A DNA stretch of 64,000 nt from Micromonospora antibiotica (GCF_017599305.1 NZ_JAGFWR010000005.1:248001-312000), one strand, 5' to 3'. Shown: positions 16,804 to 25,572, counted from the stretch's first letter. Numbers and translations are program-made. The notes: generated from the letters alone by a model not told the origin.

Positions 16804-18860
16804 TGACGGCGCAGGACCGTCCCCGCACCGACCAGGTGGCACCGTCACCCGGGCCGGGCACCGGCATCCACCAGGCCAGCTACTCCGGGATCACCACCCA
16901 CGGGCCGGCCGCCTTCGGTGACCACAACATCGTCAACCAGGTCAGCTACCGGAGCGCCCCGCCCACGCACGCCGACGACGTGCTGGTGTCGAAGGCCCTG
17001 GAGGCCCTGGCGGGACAGGTGGAGACCGAGCGACGGCGGGACGAGGAACGCAGCCAGGTGCTGCGACGCCCGCTGCCCGTCCGCTGGGCGGTGACCGCCG
17101 CCGCCGGCTCGGCGATGGCCGACGTCGACTGGTCGTCGATCGGGGTCACCGACGACCAACTCCCGGCTGGCGGGTTGGACGACCTCGCCGGTCTTCTCGC
17201 CCGACGGCTACCGCACCGCCGGCTGGTGATCCTGGGTACCGCAGGGGCGGGCAAGACCGTGCTGGCCACCCGGCTCGTGCGCGGTCTGCTCCGGGAACGC
17301 CTGGCCGGCCAGCCGGTCCCGGTGCTGCTGCCCGCCGACACCTGGCACCCGGGCGAGCAGCACCTGCGGGAGTGGATGGCGCAGCGGCTGACCCAGGACC
17401 ATCCCCACCTGGGGACACCGGCCCCGGGCCGCTCACGCACCCGTCGGACGATGGCCACCCACCTGATCGAGAGTCGGCTGGTGCTGCCGGTCCTTGACGG
17501 GTTGGACATGATCGGCGACGGGCTGCTCGGCACAGCGCTCAGCGAGCTGAACAGCCTCGGCACGGGAGAACCGCTGGTGGTGACCAGCCGCATCGAGCCG
17601 TACGAGGGCGCGGTCCGGATCGCCGGCTGTGGGTTGTCCGGCGCTGCGGTGGTGGAGGTGCTGCCCCTCCGGCTGACCGAGGTCCGGGACTACCTCGCCC
17701 CCGCAGGCGGAACCGGGCGGTGGCACCGGGCTTTCGCCGAGTTGGCGAACGAACCGGACGCCCCGCTCGCCCAGGCCCTGCGGACGCCGCTGATGGCCTG
17801 GCTGGCCCGCACCAGCTACCCGACAGCGACACCCACGACCGTCACCGCCGACCCGGCCACCACCGTGGCCGATCCGCACGAGCTGGGCGACCGGGCCCGT
17901 TTTCCGGGCCGGGACGCCATCGCCGACCATCTCATCGACGGTCTGCTGCCGGCGGTCTATCCGGCCGAGCCGACCCCGACCAGCCGCCGGGACTCCGACG
18001 AACGGTGGCACCGTCAGGATGCGGAACGGGCGCTGGTCTTCCTGGCCCGGCATCTGCACCAGAACGGCACCCACGAGATCGCCTGGTGGCGACTCGACCG
18101 GGCGGTCCGGCACCAACGAACCCTGTGGATTCCGCTGCTCGGCACGCTCTACGGACTGTTCTTCGGGCTCGGGCACAGCCTGACCGCCGGCCTGGCGATG
18201 GGGACGGTCATGGGCCTGGTCGGGACGAGCCGGCGGGCCCGCACCAAGCTGGGCTGGGTCGCCAGCGAGACGCCGTACCGCACGAAGGTGAGCTTCCGCC
18301 GGCTCCGGGTCACCCTCTGGCACGGCCTCGTCTCCGCCACGAAGCTGGTCGTGCCGCTGCTGGCGGGGCTGGTCCTGTTGAGCATGCCGGAACCTGGTCC
18401 GCTGGTCATCACGGCAGGCGTGCTCCTGCTGGTGACGACAGCCGTCCTACTCGTCCGGCAGACCTGGCCGGGAAGAGAACACGACCCGACCCGGGAACTC
18501 GTGGTGCCTGCCGATCCGTCCCGTGCCGTCAGTCCAACCTCGACGTTGCACGGCGACCGGGCGGCAGGACTGATAGTCATGCCGCCCGTGATCCTGTTCG
18601 GCGTACCGCCGGCGATCCTGTTCGACACCGGCCGCCCGATGATGGTCGCGACCGCGTTCACCATCGGCTGGATCGGCGCCGGCGCCTGGGCCAGGTACAC
18701 GGTCGCCCGGGCCGTCCTCGCGGCCCGGGGGCACCTGCCGTGGCGGACCATGGCCTTCCTCGACGACGCGGTCGACCGGGGCGTGCTGCGGCGGGTCGGT
18801 GCCACGTACCAGTTCCGGCATCCCCGGCTCCGCGACCGGCTGGCCGAGCATCCCCGGTGA
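16803..18860 (+). CDS. NACHT/STAND-type NTPase with N-terminal amyloid motif and C-terminal membrane helices
   Basis: A 685-aa protein. Residues 30-44 (ITTHGPAAFGDHNIV) repeat the C-terminal motif of the preceding protein. A short helical segment (60-90) leads to an NTPase with Walker A G-T-A-G-A-G-K-T (145-152), a Walker B-like LPVLDGLDM around 230 and a sensor LVVTSRIEP, as in NACHT modules. Residues 430-670 hold about four to six hydrophobic helices (for example LLGTLYGLFFGLGHSL, LVITAGVLLLVTTAVLLV), so the C terminus is probably membrane-bound. It has no WD40, TPR or LRR sensor repeats. The start overlaps the upstream stop by one base. Read as an NLR-like switch that recruits its partner by amyloid-type templating, possibly at the membrane. 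Confidence 0.78.
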   Translation: MTAQDRPRTDQVAPSPGPGTGIHQASYSGITTHGPAAFGDHNIVNQVSYRSAPPTHADDVLVSKALEALAGQVETERRRDEERSQVLRRPLPVRWAVTAAAGSAMADVDWSSIGVTDDQLPAGGLDDLAGLLARRLPHRRLVILGTAGAGKTVLATRLVRGLLRERLAGQPVPVLLPADTWHPGEQHLREWMAQRLTQDHPHLGTPAPGRSRTRRTMATHLIESRLVLPVLDGLDMIGDGLLGTALSELNSLGTGEPLVVTSRIEPYEGAVRIAGCGLSGAAVVEVLPLRLTEVRDYLAPAGGTGRWHRAFAELANEPDAPLAQALRTPLMAWLARTSYPTATPTTVTADPATTVADPHELGDRARFPGRDAIADHLIDGLLPAVYPAEPTPTSRRDSDERWHRQDAERALVFLARHLHQNGTHEIAWWRLDRAVRHQRTLWIPLLGTLYGLFFGLGHSLTAGLAMGTVMGLVGTSRRARTKLGWVASETPYRTKVSFRRLRVTLWHGLVSATKLVVPLLAGLVLLSMPEPGPLVITAGVLLLVTTAVLLVRQTWPGREHDPTRELVVPADPSRAVSPTSTLHGDRAAGLIVMPPVILFGVPPAILFDTGRPMMVATAFTIGWIGAGAWARYTVARAVLAARGHLPWRTMAFLDDAVDRGVLRRVGATYQFRHPRLRDRLAEHPR

Positions 18861-18990
18861 CCGCCCCACCGGGTGCGAAGCCAGCAATCGAAGACGCCCG
18901 CCCGGCCGGAGCGCCAGGTGCGCCGCCATGGGCCTCAGTCCATGTGGGCACGCAACGGTCCAACGGCGCGCACGTCCACAGACAGAAACG

Positions 18991-19038
18991 CCAAAAAGCT
19001 CCGACCCAGGGTGAAACCCCAGGTCAGAGCCTTTTTGG
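18991..19038. terminator. Rho-independent terminator (bidirectional), native to the tRNA-Lys locus
   Basis: AAAAAG...CTTTTT ends flank an imperfect GC-rich stem (CTCCGACCCAGGG / CCCCAGGTCAGAG) closed by a GAAA loop. It lies directly beyond the CCA end of the tRNA fragment and also downstream of the plus-strand NTPase gene. Confidence 0.75.
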
Positions 19039-19073
19039 TGGTGCGCCGCCAGGGACTCGAACCCCGAACCCGC
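19039..19073 (-). tRNA. 3' fragment of a tRNA-Lys gene (T arm, acceptor strand, CCA), probable att site
   Basis: Read on the minus strand, GCGGGTTCGGGGTTCGAGTC is followed by CCTGGCGGCGCACCA. The T stem CGGGG/CCCTG and acceptor strand GCGGCGC-A-CCA are intact, and the run matches the 3' half of actinobacterial tRNA-Lys as I recall it. No matching 5' acceptor strand (GCGCCGC) or D arm lies within 100 nt upstream, so this is not a functional tRNA. Such 3' ends are left at one border when an element integrates into a tRNA gene. Confidence 0.65.
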
Positions 19074-19159
19074 GGTTACCGAAAGTAGCGACTCCAACAT
19101 TGTCGCCGCCTGTCGAGAATTGGCGCTGAGCTGCCCAGACATGCCCGCGTAATGATCGC

Positions 19160-19213
19160 TTCCTGTCACTGCTTGTCACCCGCCGATGTGGGTTTTCGGG
19201 GGGTAAACGAGGG
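19160..19213 (+). repeat. Dispersed repeat, copy 1
   Basis: Contains CACTGCTTGTCACC followed by GGGTTTTCGGGGGGTAAACG. Related copies lie at 22116-22170 and 32584-32636. It sits next to the tRNA-Lys fragment. Apart from this repeat, the tRNA piece and the terminator, the 509-base gap 18861-19369 has nothing supportable. Confidence 0.5.
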
Positions 19214-19437
19214 ATGCCGACAGCGCGTTGCCATGATCCATCGGCCCCTGCTCAGAGTGGGGCACCATCGGCACATCGACGACCAGCGTCCGCCCTCATC
19301 GCGGCCCGCCCCCGACCGGCAGGGGTTCGTATCGGCGGGGTGATCGATACCGAAACCCCACCCTCACAGTGTCAACGGCGGACTGGAACTGACCCCCTAA
19401 CGACGGATTGGGATTGACCCCCGGTGGTCGTTTCGTG

Positions 19438-20232
19438 TTACTTGTCGCGGTCCTTTGCGAGGAGTTCTCGGCGGGCTCTGGTGCGGTAGGACTCGCCTGC
19501 GAGGGTGAGGACTTCGGCGTGGTGCACGAGGCGGTCGATCATCGCGGCGGCGACGACTTCGTCGCCGAAGACCTCGCCCCACCGCCCGAAGGGCAGGTTC
19601 GAGGTGACGAGGATGGAGCCGGTCTCGTAGCGAGATGCGACGAGTTGGAAGAACAGGTTCGCTGCGTCGGTGTCGAAGGGGATGTAGCCGACTTCGTCGA
19701 CGATGATGAGCTTGTAGCGGCGGATCTTCTTCAGCTCGGCTTCCAGGGCGCCGCGGTGGTGGGCGCGGGCGAGGCGGTCGATCCAGTTCGTCGCGGTGTC
19801 GAACAGGACCGAGTAGCCGGACTGGGTGGCCTTGATCCCGAGCCCGATCGCCAGGTGTGTCTTGCCCAGGCCAGGCGGGCCGAGCAGGATCACGTTCTCC
19901 GCCTTCGGGATGAACGTCGCCGTGGCCAGGTGCGCGAGGACGTCCTTGCGGAGGCTCGGCAGGTGGTCGAGGTTGAAGTCTTCCAGGGTCTTGATCGCTG
20001 GGAAGTGCGCGGTGCGGATCCGCATTGTCGTGCCGGCGGACTCGCGGTCGGCGACTTGCCGTTCCAACACGGCGGCGAGGTACTCCTCGTGCGACCAGTT
20101 CGCCTGTCTGGCTTGGTCGGCCAAGGTCTCCCAGGTCCGCCCGATGGTGGGTGTCTTGAGGACTCTGGTGAGGTAGGCGAGCTTGGATCCCAGCCCGTCC
20201 GGTGTCGGTCTACTCTTCGTTGTCGTGGTCAT
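19438..20232 (-). CDS. istB: IS21 helper ATPase IstB
   Basis: A 264-aa DnaA/AAA+-like ATPase with Walker A G-P-P-G-L-G-K-T-H and Walker B L-I-I-V-D-E-V-G-Y, the sensor motif LVTSNLPFGRWGEVFGD and the basic C terminus ARRELLAKDRDK seen in IstB. It assists the IstA transposase in target selection. It begins with ATG immediately after the istA stop, the usual IS21 coupling. Length and motifs are normal, so the element appears complete. Confidence 0.92.
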   Translation of the reverse strand: MTTTTKSRPTPDGLGSKLAYLTRVLKTPTIGRTWETLADQARQANWSHEEYLAAVLERQVADRESAGTTMRIRTAHFPAIKTLEDFNLDHLPSLRKDVLAHLATATFIPKAENVILLGPPGLGKTHLAIGLGIKATQSGYSVLFDTATNWIDRLARAHHRGALEAELKKIRRYKLIIVDEVGYIPFDTDAANLFFQLVASRYETGSILVTSNLPFGRWGEVFGDEVVAAAMIDRLVHHAEVLTLAGESYRTRARRELLAKDRDK

Positions 20233-21513
20233 CTACGTTCCTCCGGCTGCGCATTCCTGGACCGCCTCAAGGTTGGGGCGGGGGTCGAAGTCCACGCCGA
20301 ACAGGGCGTCGTAGTCCGGCAAGGCGCGGATCGCCACGACGTGTCCATCGGCGTGTAAACGAGTCGAGGCCTGCCGCCGGCGGGCGGCCAAGTCCTGGCG
20401 CAGCAGCCGGGCGGTGGCCTGATGCTCGGGATCGGTGATCGTGCGGGCGTGACCCCAGTCGCGGTCGTGATCAGCCACGACCTGCCCGGCGCACGAGGCG
20501 ACCATCCGGGAGGGGGTGGCGAGCACGTCGACGAACCTGCCGATGCACCGAGGGTCCACGGAGTAGTCGTTGCCGTCGATACGCACGTAGTAGTCCCGCC
20601 CCAGCCGCACCCGATGCGTGAGCCCGATCGCCGGCGCCACCGGCGGCAGAGCCACCATCGCGGCCCGGTCCGCCGCCCACCTGGCCGTGGGCGTCATCGA
20701 GCCGATCGCCCGCAGGACGCGCGTGTTCGCGCGCTGCACGAGCCAGTCGCTGATCTGGACGTTGAAGTCGAACGGCGAGGTGAACACGCGCCCAGGCAGG
20801 AACGAGGTCTCGAAGAACCCGTTGCGCCGCTCGACCAACCCCTTGAACTCCGGATCCCTGCGTGGGGCCAGGCGAATGCGCACCCCGATCGTCCCGGCGA
20901 ACGACGCCGCCTCCGTCGTGAGCTTCCCGGTGCCGCCGATCGCGGCCTCCCGGTCCCAGACCAAGGTCCGTGGACAGGCGCCCCACCCGGCCACGATCTC
21001 CCACATCCCCGCCAGGATGTCTCCGGCCTTCCGACTGGGGATCATGACCGCGTCCGTGACTCGCGAGTACCCGCAGGTCATCGCGAGCACCGGCAGGATC
21101 CGCTCAGCCCCGCTGCCAACCGGGATCGGCTGGGGTGGGAACCACAGGTCGCACTGGGCGACCTCGCCCGGGTCGTACTCCACTCGGTCGGTCGGGTCCG
21201 GTGGAACGAACAACGGGCGCAGCTCCCGGACCCGGTCTTTCAGGATCGTCAGCGACTTCGTCCACCCGATCCGCTCAGCGATCACCGTCGCAGGCATCCG
21301 CGGGAACTCCGCGAGCAACGCCCGGATCTGCGGCTCGACCCCGTCCACCAACGAACCACGAGGGCCACGCTCACGCGACGGCGGCGCCTGCGCCCGAAGC
21401 GCCGAACGGACCGTGTTACGCGCCACACCCAACCGACGCGCGATCTCCTTGATCGGAACACCCTCAGCCCGATGCAACCGACGGATCTCAGCCCAGTCTT
21501 CCAATGCGATCAC
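20233..21513 (-). CDS. istA: IS21 transposase IstA
   Basis: A 426-aa transposase. The N-terminal helix-turn-helix (IKEIARRLGVARNTVRSAL) is followed by a winged region and an RNase-H-like rve core with likely DDE residues in AQCDLWFPP, LVWDREAAIG and VERRNGFFETSF. The C-terminal domain carries YYVRIDGNDYSVDPRCIGR, a common IstA/Mu-type beta-barrel block. It starts at GTG 21513 close to the right terminal repeat and is directly followed by istB. Confidence 0.92.
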   Translation of the reverse strand: MIALEDWAEIRRLHRAEGVPIKEIARRLGVARNTVRSALRAQAPPSRERGPRGSLVDGVEPQIRALLAEFPRMPATVIAERIGWTKSLTILKDRVRELRPLFVPPDPTDRVEYDPGEVAQCDLWFPPQPIPVGSGAERILPVLAMTCGYSRVTDAVMIPSRKAGDILAGMWEIVAGWGACPRTLVWDREAAIGGTGKLTTEAASFAGTIGVRIRLAPRRDPEFKGLVERRNGFFETSFLPGRVFTSPFDFNVQISDWLVQRANTRVLRAIGSMTPTARWAADRAAMVALPPVAPAIGLTHRVRLGRDYYVRIDGNDYSVDPRCIGRFVDVLATPSRMVASCAGQVVADHDRDWGHARTITDPEHQATARLLRQDLAARRRQASTRLHADGHVVAIRALPDYDALFGVDFDPRPNLEAVQECAAGGT

Positions 21514-21586
21514 CCCTCCAGCCTCGGAGGGGTCAGTCCCAATCCGCCGCTAGAGGGTCAGTCTCAGCGCGTCGTCGACAATAGGT

Positions 21587-22129
21587 GTGGCTATCAACAT
21601 CCTGACGGCGCGAACGGACAGCTGGCGTGGGCCGTGGCGTCTCGTCCTTGATTTCGCCTACCTGTGGCTCCCGCTTTGCGTCGTCCTCTGGCTTGGCTGG
21701 CGCTTCTTCGTACACCGTCGGACAGCGGTCACGTGGCGCGGGGCGGAAAGCCCATACCCCGGCCTCGCGCCGTTCACGGTGGAACGCGCGGGCGTGTTCT
21801 TTGGTCGTGACCGCGAGGCAAGGGACGTGCTGCACCGACTCGAGCGGTCGGGGCCGAGCCCGGCGACCCGGATAGTCGCCATTGTCGGCCCGTCGGGAGT
21901 GGGTAAATCATCACTGATCCGCGCCGGCATCCTCGCTCGACTGCCAAGGCGGTGGACCGTAGTAGGTCCGCTACGCCCGGCTGCCGATCCCTTCATGAGC
22001 CTCGCCGCAGCCTTGACGGGCGGCCAGGGGGCTGCACTGCAGACGGCGCGGCTACTGCGCGAAGAATCGGCAGAATCTGTCGCTGACCTGTGCAGACGCA
22101 ATCGTCGCCTTGCCATTCCCTGTTACTGA
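21587..22129 (+). pseudogene. Truncated STAND NTPase (nSTAND1-like) fragment
   Basis: A 180-aa remnant with one membrane segment (VLDFAYLWLPLCVVLWLGWR), then SPYPGLAPFTVERAGVFFGR and VAIVGPSGVGKSSLIRAG (Walker A). This is the beginning of the large WD40/TPR-associated novel-STAND NTPases, which are normally 700-1,300 aa. The coding pattern stops before any Walker B (DQFEE-type) motif, where the dispersed repeat copy 2 begins. On the left it starts 7 nt from the IS21 end, so the natural start may be gone. Most likely non-functional. Confidence 0.7.
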
Positions 22130-22170
22130 CCGTCGAATCTAGGCAGGGGTTTCGAGGGGTGAACGGGGGG
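22116..22170 (+). repeat. Dispersed repeat, copy 2 (degenerate)
   Basis: TTCCCTGTTACTGACCGTC followed by GGGGTTTCGAGGGGTGAACG aligns with copy 1 (TTCCTGTCACTGCTTGTCAC ... GGGTTTTCGGGGGGTAAACG). It overlaps the 3' end of the truncated STAND gene. The remaining 22171-22526 contains no convincing gene, only a short HTH-like remnant (VADLAWRLGF). Confidence 0.4.
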
Positions 22171-22526
22171 CACCGTTGACGGCTGCCGGGACGTCTGCGG
22201 CCCCGCCGGGGGGTGCCTTTGCAGGCGACCCATCATCCCGCCAAGGTCGCGTACCCGGAAGGTAGCTGACCTGGCCTGGAGGCTGGGCTTCGCCATCACT
22301 CCAGCGGACGCGGCGTAGTTGGCGTTCAACCGTCCGAGCAACGGGCGTCCTACGTGCCGGCACACCAGATCAACGAGCCGACCATGATCGGTCGATACCA
22401 GACAAGAGCTCCATGTCTCGACGCGGCCGAGGCGAAACTGGTTGCGCCGTCGGCCGCCGCCGACGATCCTGTAGAGCTGGCAACACGCCGGCCGTCCCAG
22501 CAGGGAATACGAGAGGCGAGGTCGGC

Positions 22527-23909
22527 GTGACCAGTCCAGGTTTCGATGAGCGGGCAGCAGCGGTCGAACGGCTCGTGCGAGCGGTGCTGGGCAGGCTCGC
22601 CAGCGAAGTGGGATCGCCTCGGATTGACCGCCTTTCGGACAATCAGCACTGGTGGCGCTACGGACAGGAGTCGTTCGTCGGTTTGCGCCCTCGCGCCTGG
22701 CTGATGCCGCCGGACGTCCCGATTGTCGGCTGGCTCGACCGTATTCCGGAGATGGGAGCCGTGCGTGCGTCCTACGCTGCGGACCCGGTGCTCGGTCCCC
22801 GAGTCGATGCGTTGCTGGGGACCATCGCCTCCCGAGCCGCTCGCAACTTCGACTGGCTGCTCATTCAGCACGTCATCGAGCCGATGGTGCTGGCCACCGG
22901 CAGCTACGAGTTTCGCGAGGATGTCTTCTGGCGGGTGTACGCACAGTTCGAGCTCGGCTTCGGGGCCGCCACGGTCACGATGGTGGAGTTTCTGCCGCTT
23001 AACGGATTCGAGTCGACGATGCCTCGTCTGGAACTGCCAGGAGGTCTGGTCCTGCAGCCGATGAGCGACGGGCAGATGGACCACGCGATCAACGCGCTCG
23101 CCGTGCCACGAGTCGCTGCTAGCGGTGTCAATGGGGTGCAGGTCTCGCGCCTGGATCAGTGGGCGCTAACCCGGTCGCGCGTCGTTGAGGTGGTCGCCGG
23201 CCATGTTGATGTGATGCCGCCTGACACGGATCAGTTTCCGACTCTGCTTGAGCCCGCGTCGTGGCTGATCACAGCGCTGCGGATCGTCTGCGGTGGTTCG
23301 GCCATCACCACCCGTCCGTTGTACGCGCAGACCGACGACGAGTTTCCCATCGTGCGCGGGGCGCGTGCCGCGCTGACATCGTTCGGTGCAGCTGACAACG
23401 CCCGCCCGACTCACCTGATGTCGCAGGACGCCGAGACCGTCCGCATCGTCTACCTGGCGCTCGGCCTACCCGCCGTTCAGCAGGACCGCTCCCTGCAGGT
23501 TGCAATCCGGCGCCTCGTCGCCGCCGGCACGAGAAACGACGACGGCGACCGGCTGATCGACTTGTCGATCGCCGCCGAGGCCCTGTTCATCCAGCGCGTG
23601 AACCTCGCCGGGGCGAGCAAGGGGAACAAGATCGCGGCCGGGGCCGCGCAGATGCTCAGCAACGACCCGCAGATTACTGCGGACCCGACTGAGATCAGCG
23701 ACTTCATGGCTGAGATCTACCGGGCACGCAACGCCGAGATCCATGGCGACGGCCAGCCCTACGGTCGGCTCCGGAGGCTCTCCGGGGTGCCGACCGAATC
23801 GCTGGCACTGGCCGTCGCCGAAGCGGAACTCGTGATGCGCCGCGCGGTGCACATGGTCTTGCAGGACCACGTCACGGCCCACGGGTTGGCCCTGGCGGCA
23901 CAGACCTGA
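22527..23909 (+). CDS. ApeA-like HEPN-domain protein
   Basis: A 460-aa soluble protein. The C-terminal 150 residues look like an Apea-like HEPN domain: DRLIDLSIAAEALFI (helix 1), KGNKIAAGAAQML, then FMAEIYRARNAEIHG, which contains the R-x4-H (R-N-A-E-I-H) catalytic motif of HEPN ribonucleases. The N-terminal part (about 1-320) is not recognised; in ApeA-type anti-phage proteins this region senses or regulates. GTG 22527 is chosen for its AGGCGAGG upstream; the in-frame GTG/ATG at 22413 would add 38 poorly conserved-looking residues. It stands alone between a broken STAND gene and an IS, so an abortive-infection RNase is inferred. Confidence 0.7.
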   Translation: MTSPGFDERAAAVERLVRAVLGRLASEVGSPRIDRLSDNQHWWRYGQESFVGLRPRAWLMPPDVPIVGWLDRIPEMGAVRASYAADPVLGPRVDALLGTIASRAARNFDWLLIQHVIEPMVLATGSYEFREDVFWRVYAQFELGFGAATVTMVEFLPLNGFESTMPRLELPGGLVLQPMSDGQMDHAINALAVPRVAASGVNGVQVSRLDQWALTRSRVVEVVAGHVDVMPPDTDQFPTLLEPASWLITALRIVCGGSAITTRPLYAQTDDEFPIVRGARAALTSFGAADNARPTHLMSQDAETVRIVYLALGLPAVQQDRSLQVAIRRLVAAGTRNDDGDRLIDLSIAAEALFIQRVNLAGASKGNKIAAGAAQMLSNDPQITADPTEISDFMAEIYRARNAEIHGDGQPYGRLRRLSGVPTESLALAVAEAELVMRRAVHMVLQDHVTAHGLALAAQT

Positions 23910-24186
23910 TAAGTACGCGCGCCGTCACTAACCAGGTTGCTCGATGATCGATCGGCGAGACGTCACAGGGGCAAGGCGGCATCGAGACGGTAGCCTGCAC
24001 CGGTGGCAGCCCAGGCTCAGGTATGTGGCTTCCTCCTGGAGGAAGTCCTGGCCTGTCCCTCTGGGTAACCTGAGACGTCGCTCGTTTACGTGATGAATCG
24101 GGCGAGCAGAGGGTGGCAGTGAGCGCAGTCGAGCAGGTGTTTCTGGAGCGCGACGCGGTCTCCCCAGTGAGTTTCGGCGAGGTGTT

Positions 24187-25256
24187 CACTAACGACCTCG
24201 TGCACAGTTGGTGGCGCGATGATGAGCGCGTCTTACCGAACGTGAGGTGCGGCGGGTAGGGCCCTACGCCGCCGGGTGGTGTTCTTGCTGCGGCTGGTGT
24301 GTTGGTGGTCGGACAGGAGGCCGGCGATCGCGCGGATGGTGGTGTCGAAGGACTCCCGCCGGCCGTGGTAGCGGCCGAGGATTCGCCAGTTCGTGAGGTG
24401 TCCGATGGCCTGCTCGACTCGGATGCGCTGGGAGGAGTGCCGTTTGCGGGCCGCCTCGTGGGCGGCGATGACACTCGGTGGTAGGGAGGTTTGACGTTTG
24501 CGTGGCTTGGGTCTGGGGGTGATGACCGCGCCGCCTGTGTCGGTGCCGAGGCCCTGGTAGCCGGCGTCGGCGAGGATCTGTACGTCCAGGGGGCGTTCAG
24601 GAGAAGGGCGACCGGTCCGGCGGTGCGGGCCTGGGTGATGTCGTGCATCGACCCGGGACGTGTCTCGCCGCAGAACAGCAACCGCCCGAGCGGATCACCG
24701 ATCACCAGGGCTTTCATCGTGTTCAGCCGGGCCTTGCCAGACACGAACCGGTCCCGGCCCGCTCGGCCCGCGACCGGACGGCGCACCCGCACCTCGGTGG
24801 CGTCCATCAACGCATGCGGCTGGTAGCCGAGGTGGGCCACCACGTCGGAGAGGGGCCGGAGCCGGACACCGTCGCGTACCCGGCAGCCGCGTTCGGCCAG
24901 CAGAGGGCGGATCTGGGAGATGCTGCGGCTGATCGTCGAGCGGTGCACCCCGAACCAGGCCGCGATCACGTCGTGGGTGAGCCCGTGACGGAGATGGACC
25001 AGCGTGGCCAGCAGCCGATCCACGAACCCGAACCGGTGCCTGGCACCTGCTCCGATCCGGCGACGGCGTATCCGCGAGGCGAGCCGGTCACGGTGCTGAG
25101 CCTGCCACCGCGGCCTCAACTCGCTGACCAGGTCCTCAATCACGGAGCGGGACAGGCCCGTCAAACGCCGGTTGGTCATGATCGCAGCGCCCACCATGAC
25201 GCGAACAACGATCATCGATGCTCAAGGATTCGCTACCGCGCACGAGGTCGTTAGTG
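24187..25256 (-). mobile_element. IS5-type insertion sequence with frameshifted transposase
   Basis: A roughly 1,070-bp element bounded by perfect 17-bp inverted repeats: CACTAACGACCTCGTGC at 24187-24203 and its complement at 25240-25256. It holds one transposase in two frames. The right end abuts an EcsC-like fragment. No clear target duplication is visible. The short gap 23910-24186 on the left holds a small hairpin (CTTCCTC-CTG-GAGGAAG near 24031) and no supportable gene. Confidence 0.8.
24233..25179 (-). CDS. IS5-family DDE transposase, two overlapping frames (possible -1 frameshift)
   Basis: The first frame (from ATG 25179) encodes MTNRRLTGLSRSVIEDLVSE, an HTH region LTHDVIAAWFGVHRSTISRS and the first DDE Asp in LMDATEVRVRRP, then GETRPGSMHDITQ. 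The second frame continues with DVQILADAGYQGLG, KRHSSQRIRVEQAIGHLTNW and RILGRYHGRRESFD, ending TAA at 24233. These carry the second Asp and the Glu of the triad. The switch is -1 and occurs at or near a run of five C on the coding strand (24589-24593). IS5/IS427-group elements often use such frameshifting, so this may be programmed rather than a lesion. Confidence 0.75.
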
Positions 25257-25572
25257 ACCTCCATTCTTGTCGGCAACTCGGCTGCGAAGCGGATCCTAGG
25301 GCCGCTGGTCGGTCAGGTTACCCCGCACTGGGGACGGCTGATCGTGGAGTCGATTCCCGAACCCGCCATCGAACAAGGCCAACAAGGTTCTCGGCGAGCG
25401 GTTCATCACCAGGTGGGGAAGCGGTCCCCGTGGGATCGCCCTGGGACTACGAGTCTCCTCGCTCCTTGGCGGGGTGATCGGCGGTAGCTGCAGTGGCCTG
25501 TTCGGATGGTCCGTGATCAAGTCCTCGCGCAAGATCCGCGGCACGCCACCCGATTCCTGGGCCGCCCGCTGA
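25257..25572 (+). pseudogene. EcsC-family protein remnant
   Basis: Two reading frames together encode ILVGNSAAKRILGPLVGQVT, SIPEPAIE, then NKVLGERFITRWGSGPRGIA, SLLGGVIGGSCSGLFGWSVI and a Trp-containing end before TGA at 25570-25572. The Gly-rich membrane-associated pattern is that of the C-terminal part of EcsC-family proteins. A one-base insertion near 25372 shifts the frame, and the IS end at 25256 removes the 5' part. Dead gene. Confidence 0.55.

Larger units (their letters stand above)
19370..21580 (-). mobile_element. IS21-family insertion sequence
   Basis: A 2,211-bp element with istA and istB on the minus strand. The termini are imperfect inverted repeats: the left end begins TGTCAACGGCGGACTGGAAC and the right end, reverse-complemented, begins TGTCGACGACGCGCTGAGAC. 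Both continue into a subterminal GGATTGGGA(T/C)TGACCCC block, giving the multiple terminal repeats and TG...CA ends typical of IS21. No target duplication is seen (CCTCACAG left, ATAGGTGT right), so the flanks may have been rearranged after insertion. Confidence 0.9.

Noticed and set aside
18873-19088. Short plus-strand protein ending RQGLEPRTRG
   Set aside because: A classic artefact produced by translating the tRNA 3' end; not a gene.
19039-19120. An intact tRNA gene
   Set aside because: Only the T arm and 3' acceptor strand are present. No D arm or pairing 5' acceptor strand is found.
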